In this document: positions 25,818-34,833 of the stretch, in pieces
Numbering within the stretch: position 1 is the stretch's first letter
Layout: each line of letters begins with the position of its first letter
NCBI GenBank assembly: GCA_017992055.1
Contig: JAGOPK010000001.1
Location: forward strand, 372,001 to 436,000
Direction: 5' to 3'
Length of the DNA stretch: 64,000 nt
Source of the DNA: Burkholderiaceae bacterium
GTDB taxonomy: Bacteria; Pseudomonadota; Gammaproteobacteria; Burkholderiales; Burkholderiaceae_C
The notes under the pieces: generated by a model
What the model was told of the DNA's origin: nothing
Database searches by the model: none
Seen by the model: only the letters and a program-made list of their open reading frames with translations
Position numbers and translations under genes: made by a program

Positions 25818-27698
25818 ATGGCCCTGATCACCCTTGCCGACGCCCAGCTGGCGTACGGCCACGTCGCCCTGCTGCACCACACCGCGCTGGCCCTGGAAAC
25901 CAATGAGCGCGTGGCCCTGATCGGCCGCAACGGCTCGGGCAAAAGCAGCCTGCTGAAGATCCTGGCCGGCCTGGAGAAGCTGGACGACGGCCTGCTGCAG
26001 CTGCAGCAGGGCCTGCGCCGCTTCTATGTGCCGCAGGAGCCGCAGTTCGCCGCCGGCCTCAGCGTCTTCGATGCGGTGGCCGAGGGCGTGGCCGAGGCGC
26101 GTGCGCTGCGGGCGCGCTACGAGGCCCATGCCGATGGCGAGGACCTGGATGCGCTGCAGACCCGCCTCGAGGCGCTGGACGGCTGGACCTGGGAGAACCG
26201 CGTCACCGAGGCACTGCAGCGCCTGGCGCTGGACGGCACGGCCGAGGTCGACCGCCTGTCCGGCGGCCAGAAGAAGCGCGTGGCCCTGGCCCAGGCCCTG
26301 GTGGCGCGGCCCGATGTGCTGTTGCTGGACGAGCCCACCAACCACCTGGACCTGGACGCCATCGAATGGCTGCAGGAGCTGCTGAACCAGTGGCCCGGCT
26401 CGCTGGTGGTGATCAGCCACGACCGCGCCTTCATCGACGCCGTGGCCACGCGCATCGTCGAACTGGACCGTGGCATCCTGCGCAGCTACCCGGGCAGCTT
26501 TGCCGCCTACGAGAAGGCCAAGGACGACGAGCTGAATGCCGAGGCCCTGGCCAATGCGCGCTTCGACAAGCTGCTGGCTCAAGAAGAAGTGTGGATCCGC
26601 AAGGGCGTGGAGGCGCGGCGCACGCGCAGCGTGGGCCGTGTGGCGCGGCTGCAGCGATTGCGCAGCGAGCGCGCGGCGCGGCGCGACCAGGTCGGCCAGG
26701 TGCGGCTGGAGCTGGACGCCGGCCTGCCCAGCGGCAAGATCGTCGCCGAGCTGTCCGAGGTGGGCCTGAGCTTCGGCGACAAGCTGATCGTCCGTGACTT
26801 CAGCGCCACCGTGCTGCGTGGCGACAAGATCGGCCTGGTCGGCCCCAACGGCGTGGGCAAGACCACGCTGCTGAAGCTGATCCTCGGCGAGCTGCAGCCC
26901 GATGCCGGCCGCATCCGCCAGGGCAGCAAGCTGCAGGTGGCCTATTTCGACCAGATGCGCGCCGGCCTGGACCTGGAGGCCACGCTGGCCGACACCATCA
27001 GCCCCGGCAGCGAATGGGTGGAGATCAACGGCCAGAAGAAGCACGTCAAGAGCTATCTGGGCGACTTCCTGTTCTCGCCGGCGCGCAGCGACAGCCCGGT
27101 GCGCACGCTGTCGGGCGGCGAGCGCAACCGCCTCTTGCTGGCGCGGCTGTTTGCGCTGCCGGCCAATGTGCTGGTGCTGGACGAGCCCACCAACGACCTG
27201 GACATCGAGACGCTGGAGCTGCTGGAGGAACTGCTGCAAGGCTATGGCGGCACGGTGTTCCTGGTCAGCCACGACCGGCGCTTCCTCGACAACGTGGTCA
27301 CCAGCCTGATCTGCTGGGAGGGCGATCTGCAGCCCGGCAAGTGGCGCGAGTACGAGGGCGGCATCGCCGACTGGCGTGCCCAGCGCGCGCGCATGCTGGC
27401 GGCGCAGGCCGCGGCCGCTCCGGCGCCGGCGGCCGCGCCCAAGCCGGCCGCGGCGCCGGCCGCCGCCGCCACGGCCGCCAAGCGCAAGCTCAGCTACAAG
27501 GAGCAGCGCGAGCTGGACGAGCTGCCCGGCCGCATCGAGGCGCTGGAGGCCGAGCAGAAGGGCATCGACGCCGCGCTCGCCGACGGCAGCCTGTACGCCA
27601 GCGATCCGCCCAAGGCCGCAGCCCTGCTGCAGCGCCATGCGGTGATCGAGGAGGAGCTGCTGAACGCGCTGGAGCGCTGGGAGGCGCTGTCGGCCTGA
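25818..27698 (+). CDS. uup: ABC-F family ATP-binding protein, Uup type
   Basis: The protein has 626 residues with two ABC cassettes. Cassette 1 has Walker A GRNGSGKSS and signature LSGGQKKRVALAQAL; cassette 2 has GPNGVGKTT and LSGGERNRLLLARL. Both have LDEPTN. A charged linker joins the cassettes, and after an Ala/Pro-rich stretch comes a C-terminal coiled coil (KRKLSYKEQRELDELPGRI) characteristic of Uup. There are no membrane segments. ABC-F proteins act on ribosomes or DNA intermediates rather than as transporters; Uup affects transposon excision and translation. It ends immediately next to the convergent VOC gene. Confidence 0.92.
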   Translation: MALITLADAQLAYGHVALLHHTALALETNERVALIGRNGSGKSSLLKILAGLEKLDDGLLQLQQGLRRFYVPQEPQFAAGLSVFDAVAEGVAEARALRARYEAHADGEDLDALQTRLEALDGWTWENRVTEALQRLALDGTAEVDRLSGGQKKRVALAQALVARPDVLLLDEPTNHLDLDAIEWLQELLNQWPGSLVVISHDRAFIDAVATRIVELDRGILRSYPGSFAAYEKAKDDELNAEALANARFDKLLAQEEVWIRKGVEARRTRSVGRVARLQRLRSERAARRDQVGQVRLELDAGLPSGKIVAELSEVGLSFGDKLIVRDFSATVLRGDKIGLVGPNGVGKTTLLKLILGELQPDAGRIRQGSKLQVAYFDQMRAGLDLEATLADTISPGSEWVEINGQKKHVKSYLGDFLFSPARSDSPVRTLSGGERNRLLLARLFALPANVLVLDEPTNDLDIETLELLEELLQGYGGTVFLVSHDRRFLDNVVTSLICWEGDLQPGKWREYEGGIADWRAQRARMLAAQAAAAPAPAAAPKPAAAPAAAATAAKRKLSYKEQRELDELPGRIEALEAEQKGIDAALADGSLYASDPPKAAALLQRHAVIEEELLNALERWEALSA

Positions 27699-28094
27699 TC
27701 AGGCCACGGCCTCGTGGCAGGCCACGCAGAGCTTGTTGCCTTCCGGGTCGCGGAAGTAGGCGCCGTAGTAGTGCGCGTGGTACTCGGGCCGCAGGCCCGG
27801 CGGGCCTTCGCAGCGCCCGCCATGGGCCAGGGCCACGGCATGGGCCGCATCCACCTGGGCGCGGCGTTCGGCCAGCCAGGCCAGCATCTGGCCGTTGCCG
27901 GCGGCATGCGGCTGGCCGTCGTAGGGCCGGCCGATCAGGAACAGCGGCCGTGGGCCGGGCACCGACTGCCAGCCGGCCCAGGGCCGGCTGCGCTCGCAAA
28001 AGCGCAGCGGCAGGCCCAGCGCCGCCATCAGCGGGGTGTAGAAGGCCAGCGCCCGATCAAAGTCCTGCACGCCGACGAACACGTGCGAGAACAT
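27699..28094 (-). CDS. VOC (glyoxalase/dioxygenase-like) family protein
   Basis: This 131-residue protein is a single-subunit-length VOC fold. It starts FSHVFVGVQDFDRALAFYTPL, the usual first beta-alpha unit with a metal-ligand His, and ends with YFRDPEGNKLCVACH, the conserved DPEGN strand. Such proteins bind a metal and act on small electrophiles or carry resistance or lyase activities; the substrate cannot be read from sequence. Its ATG overlaps the stop of the upstream gene by one base (TGATG), so the two are coupled. Confidence 0.85.
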   Translation of the reverse strand: MFSHVFVGVQDFDRALAFYTPLMAALGLPLRFCERSRPWAGWQSVPGPRPLFLIGRPYDGQPHAAGNGQMLAWLAERRAQVDAAHAVALAHGGRCEGPPGLRPEYHAHYYGAYFRDPEGNKLCVACHEAVA

Positions 28095-28885
28095 CAGCGG
28101 TAGCCGTCCCAGCCTTCGTTGGTGGCCGCCGGATGGCTGCGGCTGACGATCAGCGCGCTCTGCAGGTACAGCGCATTCAGCAGGCGCTGGGCGCGCTCGC
28201 GGCCGATGCCGTTCCACTCGGCGATCTCGCGCAGATTGCAGGTGTGGCGGCGCAGCCGGGTGATCACCGTGGCCATGGCCGCCGGCATGCCCAGTGCGCC
28301 CAGGCTGACGCCCGGGGCCACGCGGTAGGCGGCCTGGCCGGCCAGCTCGGGCAGCAGGGCGCTGCGCGAGCCGTACAGCGCCACCGCCCACAGCACCGGC
28401 GCCAGCGGCACGGTGCCGCTGCGGCTGGCCTCGCTGCCGGAGGCGTCGGCGGCCAGGCGTATGCCCGTCAGCCCGGCGTCCACCGGCAGGCGCTCGCGCG
28501 CCGGCTGCACCTGCAGCACCTGCAGGCGGTGCAGGTGGCGGGCCAGCAGGTCGTCCAGCGGCACGGTGCAGTGCGCCAGGCGCTGCAGCGGGTAGATGGC
28601 CAGCATCGCCGCCTGGCTGCCGGTGTCCAGGCGGATGGCCAGCGGCTGGGTGTGGCGCACGCAGGCGGCCAGCACCTCCAGCAGTTCGCGGCGCTCGCCC
28701 TGGCCCTGGTCGAAGCGCATCAGGTCCTGCAGCAGCGAGGGGCTCAGCGAGCTCAGCTCGGTGCTGCCGCCTTCCACCGGCTGCGACCGGGGCCTGGCCG
28801 GGCGCGCCGCTTGCGCAGGCCAGGCCGGCGCCAGACCCCGCGGGTCGGACGCTTCCATCGGTTGGGTGGAGGGAAAGGTGCTCAT
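28094..28885 (-). CDS. Conserved hypothetical protein with a C-terminal winged-helix-like region
   Basis: I do not recognise this 263-residue protein. The N-terminal 40 residues are Ala/Pro/Arg-rich and probably disordered. The middle has an alpha/beta pattern (LAIRLDTGSQAAMLAIYPLQ). The C-terminal ~60 residues, with VITRLRRHTCNLREIAEWNG and ERAQRLLNALYLQSALIVSR, look like a winged helix-turn-helix. It may be a small cytosolic regulator or effector. It is followed by the coupled VOC gene and has no signal peptide or membrane segment. Confidence 0.7.
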   Translation of the reverse strand: MSTFPSTQPMEASDPRGLAPAWPAQAARPARPRSQPVEGGSTELSSLSPSLLQDLMRFDQGQGERRELLEVLAACVRHTQPLAIRLDTGSQAAMLAIYPLQRLAHCTVPLDDLLARHLHRLQVLQVQPARERLPVDAGLTGIRLAADASGSEASRSGTVPLAPVLWAVALYGSRSALLPELAGQAAYRVAPGVSLGALGMPAAMATVITRLRRHTCNLREIAEWNGIGRERAQRLLNALYLQSALIVSRSHPAATNEGWDGYR

Positions 28886-28978
28886 CTTCGGGTCAACCCG
28901 GTCATGGTACGCCGCGGCCGTGCACGGGTCTGAGGGGAGCTCTCCACCGCCCCCGCATCACGGGGGCGCCGGTGGCCG

Positions 28979-30529
28979 TCATAGGGGGGCCAGGGCCTCG
29001 CGTGCACGCCCATAGGCCTGCCAGAAGCGGGCCTCGTGCGCGGTGGCGAAGTTCAGCCGCATCAGCGTGCCCGGGCGTTGCGGCGGCGGCTGGCGGTCGG
29101 CGGGCGGCCGGGTGTGGAACAGGCTGCCCGGGGCCAGCAGCCAGCCGCTGGCGGCCATGCGCGCGGCCAGCGCATCGGTGTCCACGCCGGCATCGACCCA
29201 GCCGAACAGGCCCTGCGGCGGCGTGACGAAGCGGCAGCCGGCGGCCTCGGCCAGGCGCACCACGCGCTGGCGTGCGGCGTCCAGGCGCTGCACCACGCGC
29301 TCGGCATGGCGGCGCAGCAGGCCCTGGTCCAGGCACCAGGCGGCGGCGCGCTCCATCAGTGCCGGCGTGGTCAGCGTGCCCAGCAGCTTGGTGTCGATCA
29401 GGCGCTCGGCCAGCTCGGCCGGCGCCGCGACGAAGCCGACACGCCAGTTGGGCGCCAGGATCTTGGAGAAGCCGGAGATGTAGACGGTGCGGCGCAGCCC
29501 GTCCAGCGCCGCCAGCCGCGGCGCATGCGGCGGCGCGAACCAGGCATAGGTGTCGTCCTCGACGATGGTCAGGTCGTGGGCCTCGGCCAGCTGCAGGATG
29601 CGGTGGGCGGCGGCCAGGCTCAGCGTCTGGCCGGTGGGGTTGTGCAGCACGCTGACCGTGACATACAGCCGCGGCCGGTGCAGCATGGCCAGGCGCTCCA
29701 GCTCGGCCAGGTCGGGCCCGTGCTCGCTGCGTGGCACCGGCAGCAGGCGCATGCCCATGCGCGTCAGCCGGGCAAATTCGATGGCCCAGCCGGGCTCGTC
29801 GACCAGCACCGCATCGCCCGGCTGCAGCAGGGTGCGCGCCACCAGGTCCAGCGCATGGGTGGCGCCCAGCGTGGTGACGATGCGGCCCGGCGCGGCGGCG
29901 ATGCCCAGCTCGTCGCCGAGCCGGCGCGACAGCGCGGCGCGCAGCTCGGCATCGCCGGCCGGCTCGCCATAGTGCAGGGCCTGGGCGGCATGCGGCAGGG
30001 CACGGCGCAGTGCGCGGCCGACCAGGGCCGCATCCAGCCAGCTGTCGGGCAGCGTGCCCTGGCCCGGGCCCTGGCCGGCCAGGCCGATGCCGGGCCGGCC
30101 GGCGGCGGCCGTGGCGCTGCCGCGCGCCGCCGGCGCGTGCTGCGGCATGCTGGCCCCGCCCGGCACCAGCTGGAACATGCCGCGGATCAGCGCCGTGGCA
30201 TCCACCGGCGGTGGCAGGGCCTGGGCCTCGGCCGGCAGGGTCTCGGCCGTGCTGCGCAGCCGGCCGGCCGGGCCGCGCACGAAGAAGCCGCGCTGCCGGC
30301 GCGCCTCCACCAGGCCCTGGGCCTGCAGCTGGTCGTAGGCACTGACCACGGTGCTGGGGCTGACGCGGTGCTGGCGCGCGCAGTCGCGCACCGAGGGCAG
30401 GCGCGCGCCCGCCGTCAGCGTGCGCTGGCGTATGCGCTCGGCATACAGCGCGGCCAGCTGGCTGCCCAGCGGCTGGGCAGCCTGGCGCAGCAGCGCATCG
30501 CCGGGGCTCGGGGCGTTGGTGTCGGGCAT
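28979..30529 (-). CDS. MocR/PdxR-type GntR-family regulator fused to an aminotransferase domain
   Basis: The protein has 516 residues. An N-terminal GntR winged helix (about 15-85, with LPSVRDCARQHRVSPSTVVSAY) is joined by an Ala/Pro/Gly linker to a fold-type-I aminotransferase domain. The PLP-binding lysine is predicted as K356 in ISGFSKILAP, with VLHNPTG and VEDDTY also present. MocR proteins use PLP or an amino acid adduct as effector and usually control the divergent gene. Here that is an EamA transporter, reached across a palindromic intergenic region. Confidence 0.93.
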   Translation of the reverse strand: MPDTNAPSPGDALLRQAAQPLGSQLAALYAERIRQRTLTAGARLPSVRDCARQHRVSPSTVVSAYDQLQAQGLVEARRQRGFFVRGPAGRLRSTAETLPAEAQALPPPVDATALIRGMFQLVPGGASMPQHAPAARGSATAAAGRPGIGLAGQGPGQGTLPDSWLDAALVGRALRRALPHAAQALHYGEPAGDAELRAALSRRLGDELGIAAAPGRIVTTLGATHALDLVARTLLQPGDAVLVDEPGWAIEFARLTRMGMRLLPVPRSEHGPDLAELERLAMLHRPRLYVTVSVLHNPTGQTLSLAAAHRILQLAEAHDLTIVEDDTYAWFAPPHAPRLAALDGLRRTVYISGFSKILAPNWRVGFVAAPAELAERLIDTKLLGTLTTPALMERAAAWCLDQGLLRRHAERVVQRLDAARQRVVRLAEAAGCRFVTPPQGLFGWVDAGVDTDALAARMAASGWLLAPGSLFHTRPPADRQPPPQRPGTLMRLNFATAHEARFWQAYGRAREALAPL

Positions 30530-30555
30530 CGGGTTCGGTCCTGCGGGCGGGCCTG

Positions 30556-30609
30556 CTGTATTGGCGTGGACATCGGTACAGATCCGCTGATCTGTATTGG
30601 TGACTGTAT
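30556..30609. promoter_or_regulatory. Repeated CTGTAT half-sites in the MocR/EamA intergenic region
   Basis: CTGTAT occurs at 30556-30561, 30592-30597 and 30604-30609, twice as the longer CTGTATTGG, and its complement GTACAG lies at 30576-30581. MocR regulators commonly bind such direct plus inverted half-sites between divergent promoters. Confidence 0.55.
30577..30596. promoter_or_regulatory. 20-bp palindrome, probable MocR operator
   Basis: TACAGATC-CGCT-GATCTGTA is a perfect 8-bp inverted repeat with a 4-bp spacer. It sits 48 bp from the regulator ATG and 49 bp from the transporter ATG, almost exactly midway. Confidence 0.65.
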
Positions 30610-30632
30610 CGCTGCTGTGCTGGGCCTGTCAC

Positions 30633-30638
30633 TAGACT
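30633..30638 (+). promoter_or_regulatory. -10-like hexamer TAGACT before the EamA gene
   Basis: TAGACT ends six bases before the ATG at 30645, a position that predicts a leaderless transcript. It lies about 25 bp downstream of the CTGTAT half-sites. Confidence 0.4.
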
Positions 30639-30644
30639 GGGGGC

Positions 30645-31607
30645 ATGAAACCCAGTCCCGCCGCCTCCGTGACCTCCGCCCCGCCGCCGGCCCTGGCCTG
30701 GTCGGCCGCCAGCCGCGGCTGGCTGCTGGGCGCGCTGGGCGTGCTGCTGTTTGCGCTGACCATCCCGATGACCCGGCTGGCCTCCGGCGATCTGCAGCAG
30801 CCGCAGCTGCCGGCGGCCTTCGTGGCCACCGGCCGCGCGGCACTGGCCGGTGTGCTGGCCGCGCTGTGGCTGGCCTGGCAGCGCGCCGCCTGGCCCACGG
30901 CCGCGCAGTGGCGCGGCCTGGCGCTCACCGCCAGCGGCGTGGTGTTCGGCTTTCCGCTGTTCCTGGGCTGGGCCGTGCAGCGGGTGGATGCGGCGCATGC
31001 GGCGGTGGTGTCGGGCCTGCTGCCGATGGCCACCGCGGCCATCGGCAGCCTGCTGCTGGGCCAGCGTGGCAGCCGCGCCTTCTGGGCCTGGGCCGCGGCC
31101 GGCCTGGGCCTGGTGCTGGGCTTTGCGCTGTGGCAGGGCGGGGCGCGGCTGCAGCTGGCCGACGGCCTGCTGGTGCTGGCCGTGGTCCTGGGCGGCTTCG
31201 GCTATGTGATGGGCGCGCGCATGTCGGCGCCGACGGCCGGCGGGCAGCCGGGCATGGCGCCGCAGCAGGTCATCAGCTGGGTGCTGGTGGGCAGCCTGCC
31301 GCTGACCCTGCCGCTGGCCGGGTGGACGGCACCACCGGCCGATGCGGCGGCCTGGCAGGCCGTCCGCCCGTCGGCCTGGCTCGGCTTTTTGTATGTGGCC
31401 GTGGTGTCGATGTGGCTGGGCTTCTTCGCCTGGTACCGCGGCCTGCAGCTGGGCGGCATGCTGCGCGTCAGCCAGGTGCAGCTGCTGCAGCCCTTTCTGT
31501 CGATCGCCTTTGCCGTGCCGCTGCTGGGCGATGCCTTCGAGCCGGCCAGCGCGCTGTTTGCGCTGGCCGTGGCGGCCACGGTGGCCGGCGCCAAGCGGGC
31601 CGCCTGA
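30645..31607 (+). CDS. EamA/DMT-family transporter
   Basis: The protein has 320 residues and about ten hydrophobic helices in two five-helix EamA repeats; the first repeat carries AAFVATGRAALAGVLAALWL and the second SQVQLLQPFLSIAFAVPLLG. DMT carriers typically export amino acids or metabolites. It heads a plus-strand group with an aminotransferase, a dehydratase, PhzF and VOC genes, and is divergent from a MocR regulator, so an amino-acid-like substrate is likely. After the stop there is a 7-bp stem (CAGCCCG/CGGGCTG, 31614-31642) without a T tract. Confidence 0.87.
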   Translation: MKPSPAASVTSAPPPALAWSAASRGWLLGALGVLLFALTIPMTRLASGDLQQPQLPAAFVATGRAALAGVLAALWLAWQRAAWPTAAQWRGLALTASGVVFGFPLFLGWAVQRVDAAHAAVVSGLLPMATAAIGSLLLGQRGSRAFWAWAAAGLGLVLGFALWQGGARLQLADGLLVLAVVLGGFGYVMGARMSAPTAGGQPGMAPQQVISWVLVGSLPLTLPLAGWTAPPADAAAWQAVRPSAWLGFLYVAVVSMWLGFFAWYRGLQLGGMLRVSQVQLLQPFLSIAFAVPLLGDAFEPASALFALAVAATVAGAKRAA

Positions 31608-31675
31608 GCAGGCCAGCCCGATTGAGGCACCATCCCGGGCTGCACATTGCCCACGACCCAGATCCCGGAGACCGC

Positions 31676-32938
31676 ATGAGCCAGCATCCAACGTCGCCCC
31701 AGTCCGCGCTGTGGCACCAGGCGCGCCGCAGCGCGCGCATGAACCCGTCGATCATCCGCGAGATCCTCAAGGTCACCGAGAAGCCCGGCATCCTGTCGAT
31801 GGCCGGTGGCCTGCCTTCGGCCGACACCTTTCCGGTCGAGGCCATCCGCGAGGCCTGCCAGCGCGTGCTGGCCGAGGCGCCGCGCCAGGCCCTGCAGTAC
31901 GCCGCCAGCGAAGGCTTTGCGCCGCTGCGCGACTGGGTGGCTGCCCAATTGGGTGGGGGCGGGCACGGCATGAGCGTGTCGCCGGACCAGGTGCTGATCA
32001 CCACAGGCTCGCAGCAGGGCCTGGATCTGGTGGGCAAGGTGATGGTCGATGCCGGCGCGCCGGTGGCGGTGGAGACGCCCACCTACCTGGGCGCGCTGCA
32101 GGCCTTCAATCCCTTCGAGCCGATCTACGCCAGCCTGGCCAGCGACGGCGAAGGCCCGCTGCCCGAGGCCCTGGCCGCGCTGCCGCATGATGCGCCGGGC
32201 ACGCGCTTCGCGTACCTGCTGCCCAATTTCCAGAACCCCACCGGCCGCGTCATCGGCGAGGCCCGGCGCCAGGCGCTGATCGCCGCGGCCCAGGCCGCCA
32301 ACCTGCCGCTGGTGGAAGACAACCCCTATGGCGACCTGTGGTTCGACAGCCCGCCGCCGGCGCCGCTGGCCGCGCGCTGGCCCGAGGGCGTGCTCTACCT
32401 GGGCAGCTTCAGCAAGGTGCTGACGCCGGGCTTCCGCCTGGGCTATCTGGTGTCGCCGCCGGAGCTCTATCCCAAGCTGCTGCAGGCCAAGCAGGCCGCC
32501 GACCTGCACACGCCGGGCTTCAACCAGCGCGTGGTGCACGAGGTCATCAAGGACGGCTTTCTGGCCGGCCATGTGCCCACCATCCGCGCCCGCTACCAGG
32601 GCCAGGCCCGGGCCATGGCCCGGGCCCTGGCCCAGCACATGCCGGCCGGCACCGAATGGCAGGAACCGCAGGGCGGCATGTTCTTCTGGCTGCGCCTGCC
32701 CGCCGGCATCGACGCCCTGGCCCTGCTGCCACGGGCGGTGGACGCCGGCGTGGCCTATGTGCCCGGCGCCGCCTTCTATGCCGCCCAGCCCGGCCACGGC
32801 CCGGGCCAGGGGCCGGATGCGCGCACGCTGCGGCTGAGCTTCGTCACGCTGAGCGAGGCCGAGATCGCCGATGCCGTGGCCATCCTGGGCCGTGTGCTGC
32901 ACGAGGCGCTGGACGCCGGGGCCGAGGCCGCGCCGTGA
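31676..32938 (+). CDS. PLP-dependent aminotransferase, LysN/2-aminoadipate-like
   Basis: The protein has 420 residues of fold-type-I aminotransferase with no DNA-binding domain. The segment ILSMAGGLPSADTFPVEAIR, the LPNFQNPTGR motif, VEDNPYGDL and the PLP lysine K247 in LGSFSKVLTPGFRLGY are all intact. This subgroup includes 2-aminoadipate and other broad-range aminotransferases. GGAG precedes the ATG at 31676. The last bases overlap the next start (GTGA), so it is translated together with the threonine-dehydratase-like enzyme. Confidence 0.92.
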   Translation: MSQHPTSPQSALWHQARRSARMNPSIIREILKVTEKPGILSMAGGLPSADTFPVEAIREACQRVLAEAPRQALQYAASEGFAPLRDWVAAQLGGGGHGMSVSPDQVLITTGSQQGLDLVGKVMVDAGAPVAVETPTYLGALQAFNPFEPIYASLASDGEGPLPEALAALPHDAPGTRFAYLLPNFQNPTGRVIGEARRQALIAAAQAANLPLVEDNPYGDLWFDSPPPAPLAARWPEGVLYLGSFSKVLTPGFRLGYLVSPPELYPKLLQAKQAADLHTPGFNQRVVHEVIKDGFLAGHVPTIRARYQGQARAMARALAQHMPAGTEWQEPQGGMFFWLRLPAGIDALALLPRAVDAGVAYVPGAAFYAAQPGHGPGQGPDARTLRLSFVTLSEAEIADAVAILGRVLHEALDAGAEAAP

Positions 32939-33951
32939 GCCAGTGCCTGCCCGGCCTGGACCTGGCCACGCTGCGCGAGGCGCAAGCCCTGGTGCAGGCC
33001 GTGGTGCCGGCCACGCCGCAGCACCGCTGGCCGCAGCTGGAGCAGGCCCTGGCGGCGGCGCCCGGCGACGGCACGGCGCTGTGGGTCAAGCACGAGAACC
33101 ACACGCCGGTGGGCGCCTTCAAGGTCCGCGGTGGCCTGGTCTGGATGGACCGGCTGCTGCGCAGCGGCGCGCGGCCGGCCGGCCTGGTCAGCGCCACGCG
33201 CGGCAACCATGGCCAGTCCATCGCGCTGGCTGGCGGCCGCGCCGGGCTGCCGGTGCTGATCGTCGTGCCACGTGGCAACAGCCGCGAGAAGAATGCCGCG
33301 ATGCGTGCGCTGGGCGCCGAGCTGGTCGAGCATGGCGAGGATTTCCAGGCCGCCCGCGAGCAGGCCCAGGCCCTGGCCGCGCAGCGTGGCTGGCAGATGG
33401 TGCCCAGCTTCGACCTCGGCCTGGTCGCTGGCGTGGCCAGTTATGCGCTGGAGCTGTTCGATGCCGTGGCCGCCGCCGGCACGGCGCTGGACACGGTGTA
33501 TGTGCCCATCGGCCTGGGCTCGGGCGCCTGCGGCCTGATCGCCGCACGCGACGCGCTGGGCCTGGCCACGCAGATCGTCGGCGTGGTGTCCAGCGGCGCG
33601 CCGGCCTATGCGCTGTCGCTGGCCGCCGGCCAGCCGGTGTCGCATGCGGTCAGCACCACGCTGGCCGACGGCATGGCCTGCCGCACGCCCGAGCCGGCGG
33701 CGCTGCAGATGCTGGCCGGCGGCCTGGCGCGGGTGGTGCAGGTCAGCGACGCCCAAGTGGCCGCGGCCATGCGCCAGCTGTTCGAGGCCACGCACCAGGT
33801 GGCCGAAGGCGCCGGTGCCGCCGCCTGGGCGGCCTGCCTGGCCGAGCGTGGCCAGGCCCGCCACAGCCCGGTGGGCCGGCGCACGGCGGTGGTGCTGTCC
33901 GGCGGCAATGTCGACCGCGAGGTCTATGCCGAGGTGCTGGCCGGCACCTGA
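32935..33951 (+). CDS. Threonine/serine dehydratase-like PLP enzyme (fold type II)
   Basis: The protein has 338 residues. The PLP lysine K63 is in TPVGAFKVRGG, the substrate-binding loop is SATRGNHGQS, and the glycine-rich phosphate loop GLGSGACG is present, all typical of threonine/serine dehydratases. It would deaminate a hydroxy-amino acid to a 2-oxo acid. There is no ACT regulatory domain, so it is of the catabolic rather than the isoleucine-biosynthetic kind. The start is GTG overlapping the aminotransferase stop. Confidence 0.9.
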   Translation: MSQCLPGLDLATLREAQALVQAVVPATPQHRWPQLEQALAAAPGDGTALWVKHENHTPVGAFKVRGGLVWMDRLLRSGARPAGLVSATRGNHGQSIALAGGRAGLPVLIVVPRGNSREKNAAMRALGAELVEHGEDFQAAREQAQALAAQRGWQMVPSFDLGLVAGVASYALELFDAVAAAGTALDTVYVPIGLGSGACGLIAARDALGLATQIVGVVSSGAPAYALSLAAGQPVSHAVSTTLADGMACRTPEPAALQMLAGGLARVVQVSDAQVAAAMRQLFEATHQVAEGAGAAAWAACLAERGQARHSPVGRRTAVVLSGGNVDREVYAEVLAGT

Positions 33952-33984
33952 TCCTCTTTTCTCCGCTTGTGCAAGGTCCATGAC

Positions 33985-34833
33985 ATGACTTCCCGCCGCC
34001 GCTTCAGCCAGCTCGACGTGTTCACCGACCAGGCCCTGCGTGGCAATCCGCTGGCCGTGGTGCACGATGCCCAGGGCCTGGACGACGCGCAGATGGCCGC
34101 GTTGGCACGCTGGACCAACCTGTCCGAGACCAGCTTTCTGCTGCCGCCCACCGAACCCGGCGCCGACTACCGGGTGCGCATCTTCACGCCCGGTGGCGAG
34201 CTGCCGTTTGCCGGCCATCCCACGCTGGGCAGCTGCCGCGCCTGGCTGGATGCCGGTGGCATGCCGCGCGCGCCGGGCCAGGTGGTGCAGCAGTGCGGCG
34301 TGGGCCTGGTGCGTGTGCGCCAGGACCCGCAGCATGCGGGCCGCCTGGCCTTTGCCGCGCCGCCGCTGCGCCGCACCGGGCCGGTGGATGCGCACCTGCG
34401 CCAGGTGGTGGCCTCGGCGCTGAAGCTGCCCGACGACAGCCTGCGCCAGCTGGTGTGGGTGGACAACGGCCCGGGCTGGATGGCCGCGCTGCTGCCCGAT
34501 GCGGCCACGGTGCTGGCGCTGCAGCCCGACTTTGCCGCCCTGCAGGGGCTGAAGCTGGGCGTGGTCGGCCCGCATCCCGCCGGCCACGACTGCGCCTTCG
34601 AGGTGCGCGCCTTCGTGCCCGGCCTGGGCGTGCCCGAGGACCCGGTCACCGGCAGCCTGAATGCCGGCCTGGCGCAGTGGCTGATCGGCAGCGGCCTGGC
34701 GCCCGACCGCTATGTCGCGGCCCAGGGCGCGGCGCTGGGCCGCGCCGGCCGCGTGCAGGTGCAGCGCGATGGCGAGCACATCTGGATCGGCGGCGACGTG
34801 GTCGGCGTGGTGGCCGGCGAGCTGCGGCTGTGA
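33985..34833 (+). CDS. PhzF-family isomerase-like protein
   Basis: This 282-residue protein is a two-domain diaminopimelate-epimerase-like fold. The catalytic glutamate E48 is in NLSETSFLL, and the family motifs RIFTPGGELPFAGHPTLG and DPVTGSLNAGLAQWL are present. PhzF of phenazine synthesis isomerises an amino-acid-derived diene; most members have unknown substrates. No other phenazine genes are here. AAGG precedes the ATG by 8 bases. The stop overlaps the next GTG start. Confidence 0.9.
   Translation: MTSRRRFSQLDVFTDQALRGNPLAVVHDAQGLDDAQMAALARWTNLSETSFLLPPTEPGADYRVRIFTPGGELPFAGHPTLGSCRAWLDAGGMPRAPGQVVQQCGVGLVRVRQDPQHAGRLAFAAPPLRRTGPVDAHLRQVVASALKLPDDSLRQLVWVDNGPGWMAALLPDAATVLALQPDFAALQGLKLGVVGPHPAGHDCAFEVRAFVPGLGVPEDPVTGSLNAGLAQWLIGSGLAPDRYVAAQGAALGRAGRVQVQRDGEHIWIGGDVVGVVAGELRL

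Noticed and set aside
25818..27698. Antibiotic-resistance ABC-F protein
   Set aside because: The C-terminal coiled coil and linker layout fit housekeeping Uup rather than a resistance type.
31614..31642. Terminator or attenuator after the EamA gene
   Set aside because: The stem is 7 bp with a 15-base loop and no T tract, so evidence is too weak to call.
33985..34833. Phenazine biosynthesis gene cluster
   Set aside because: Only a PhzF-like protein is present; phzA/B/D/E/G are absent, and most PhzF family members are not in phenazine pathways.
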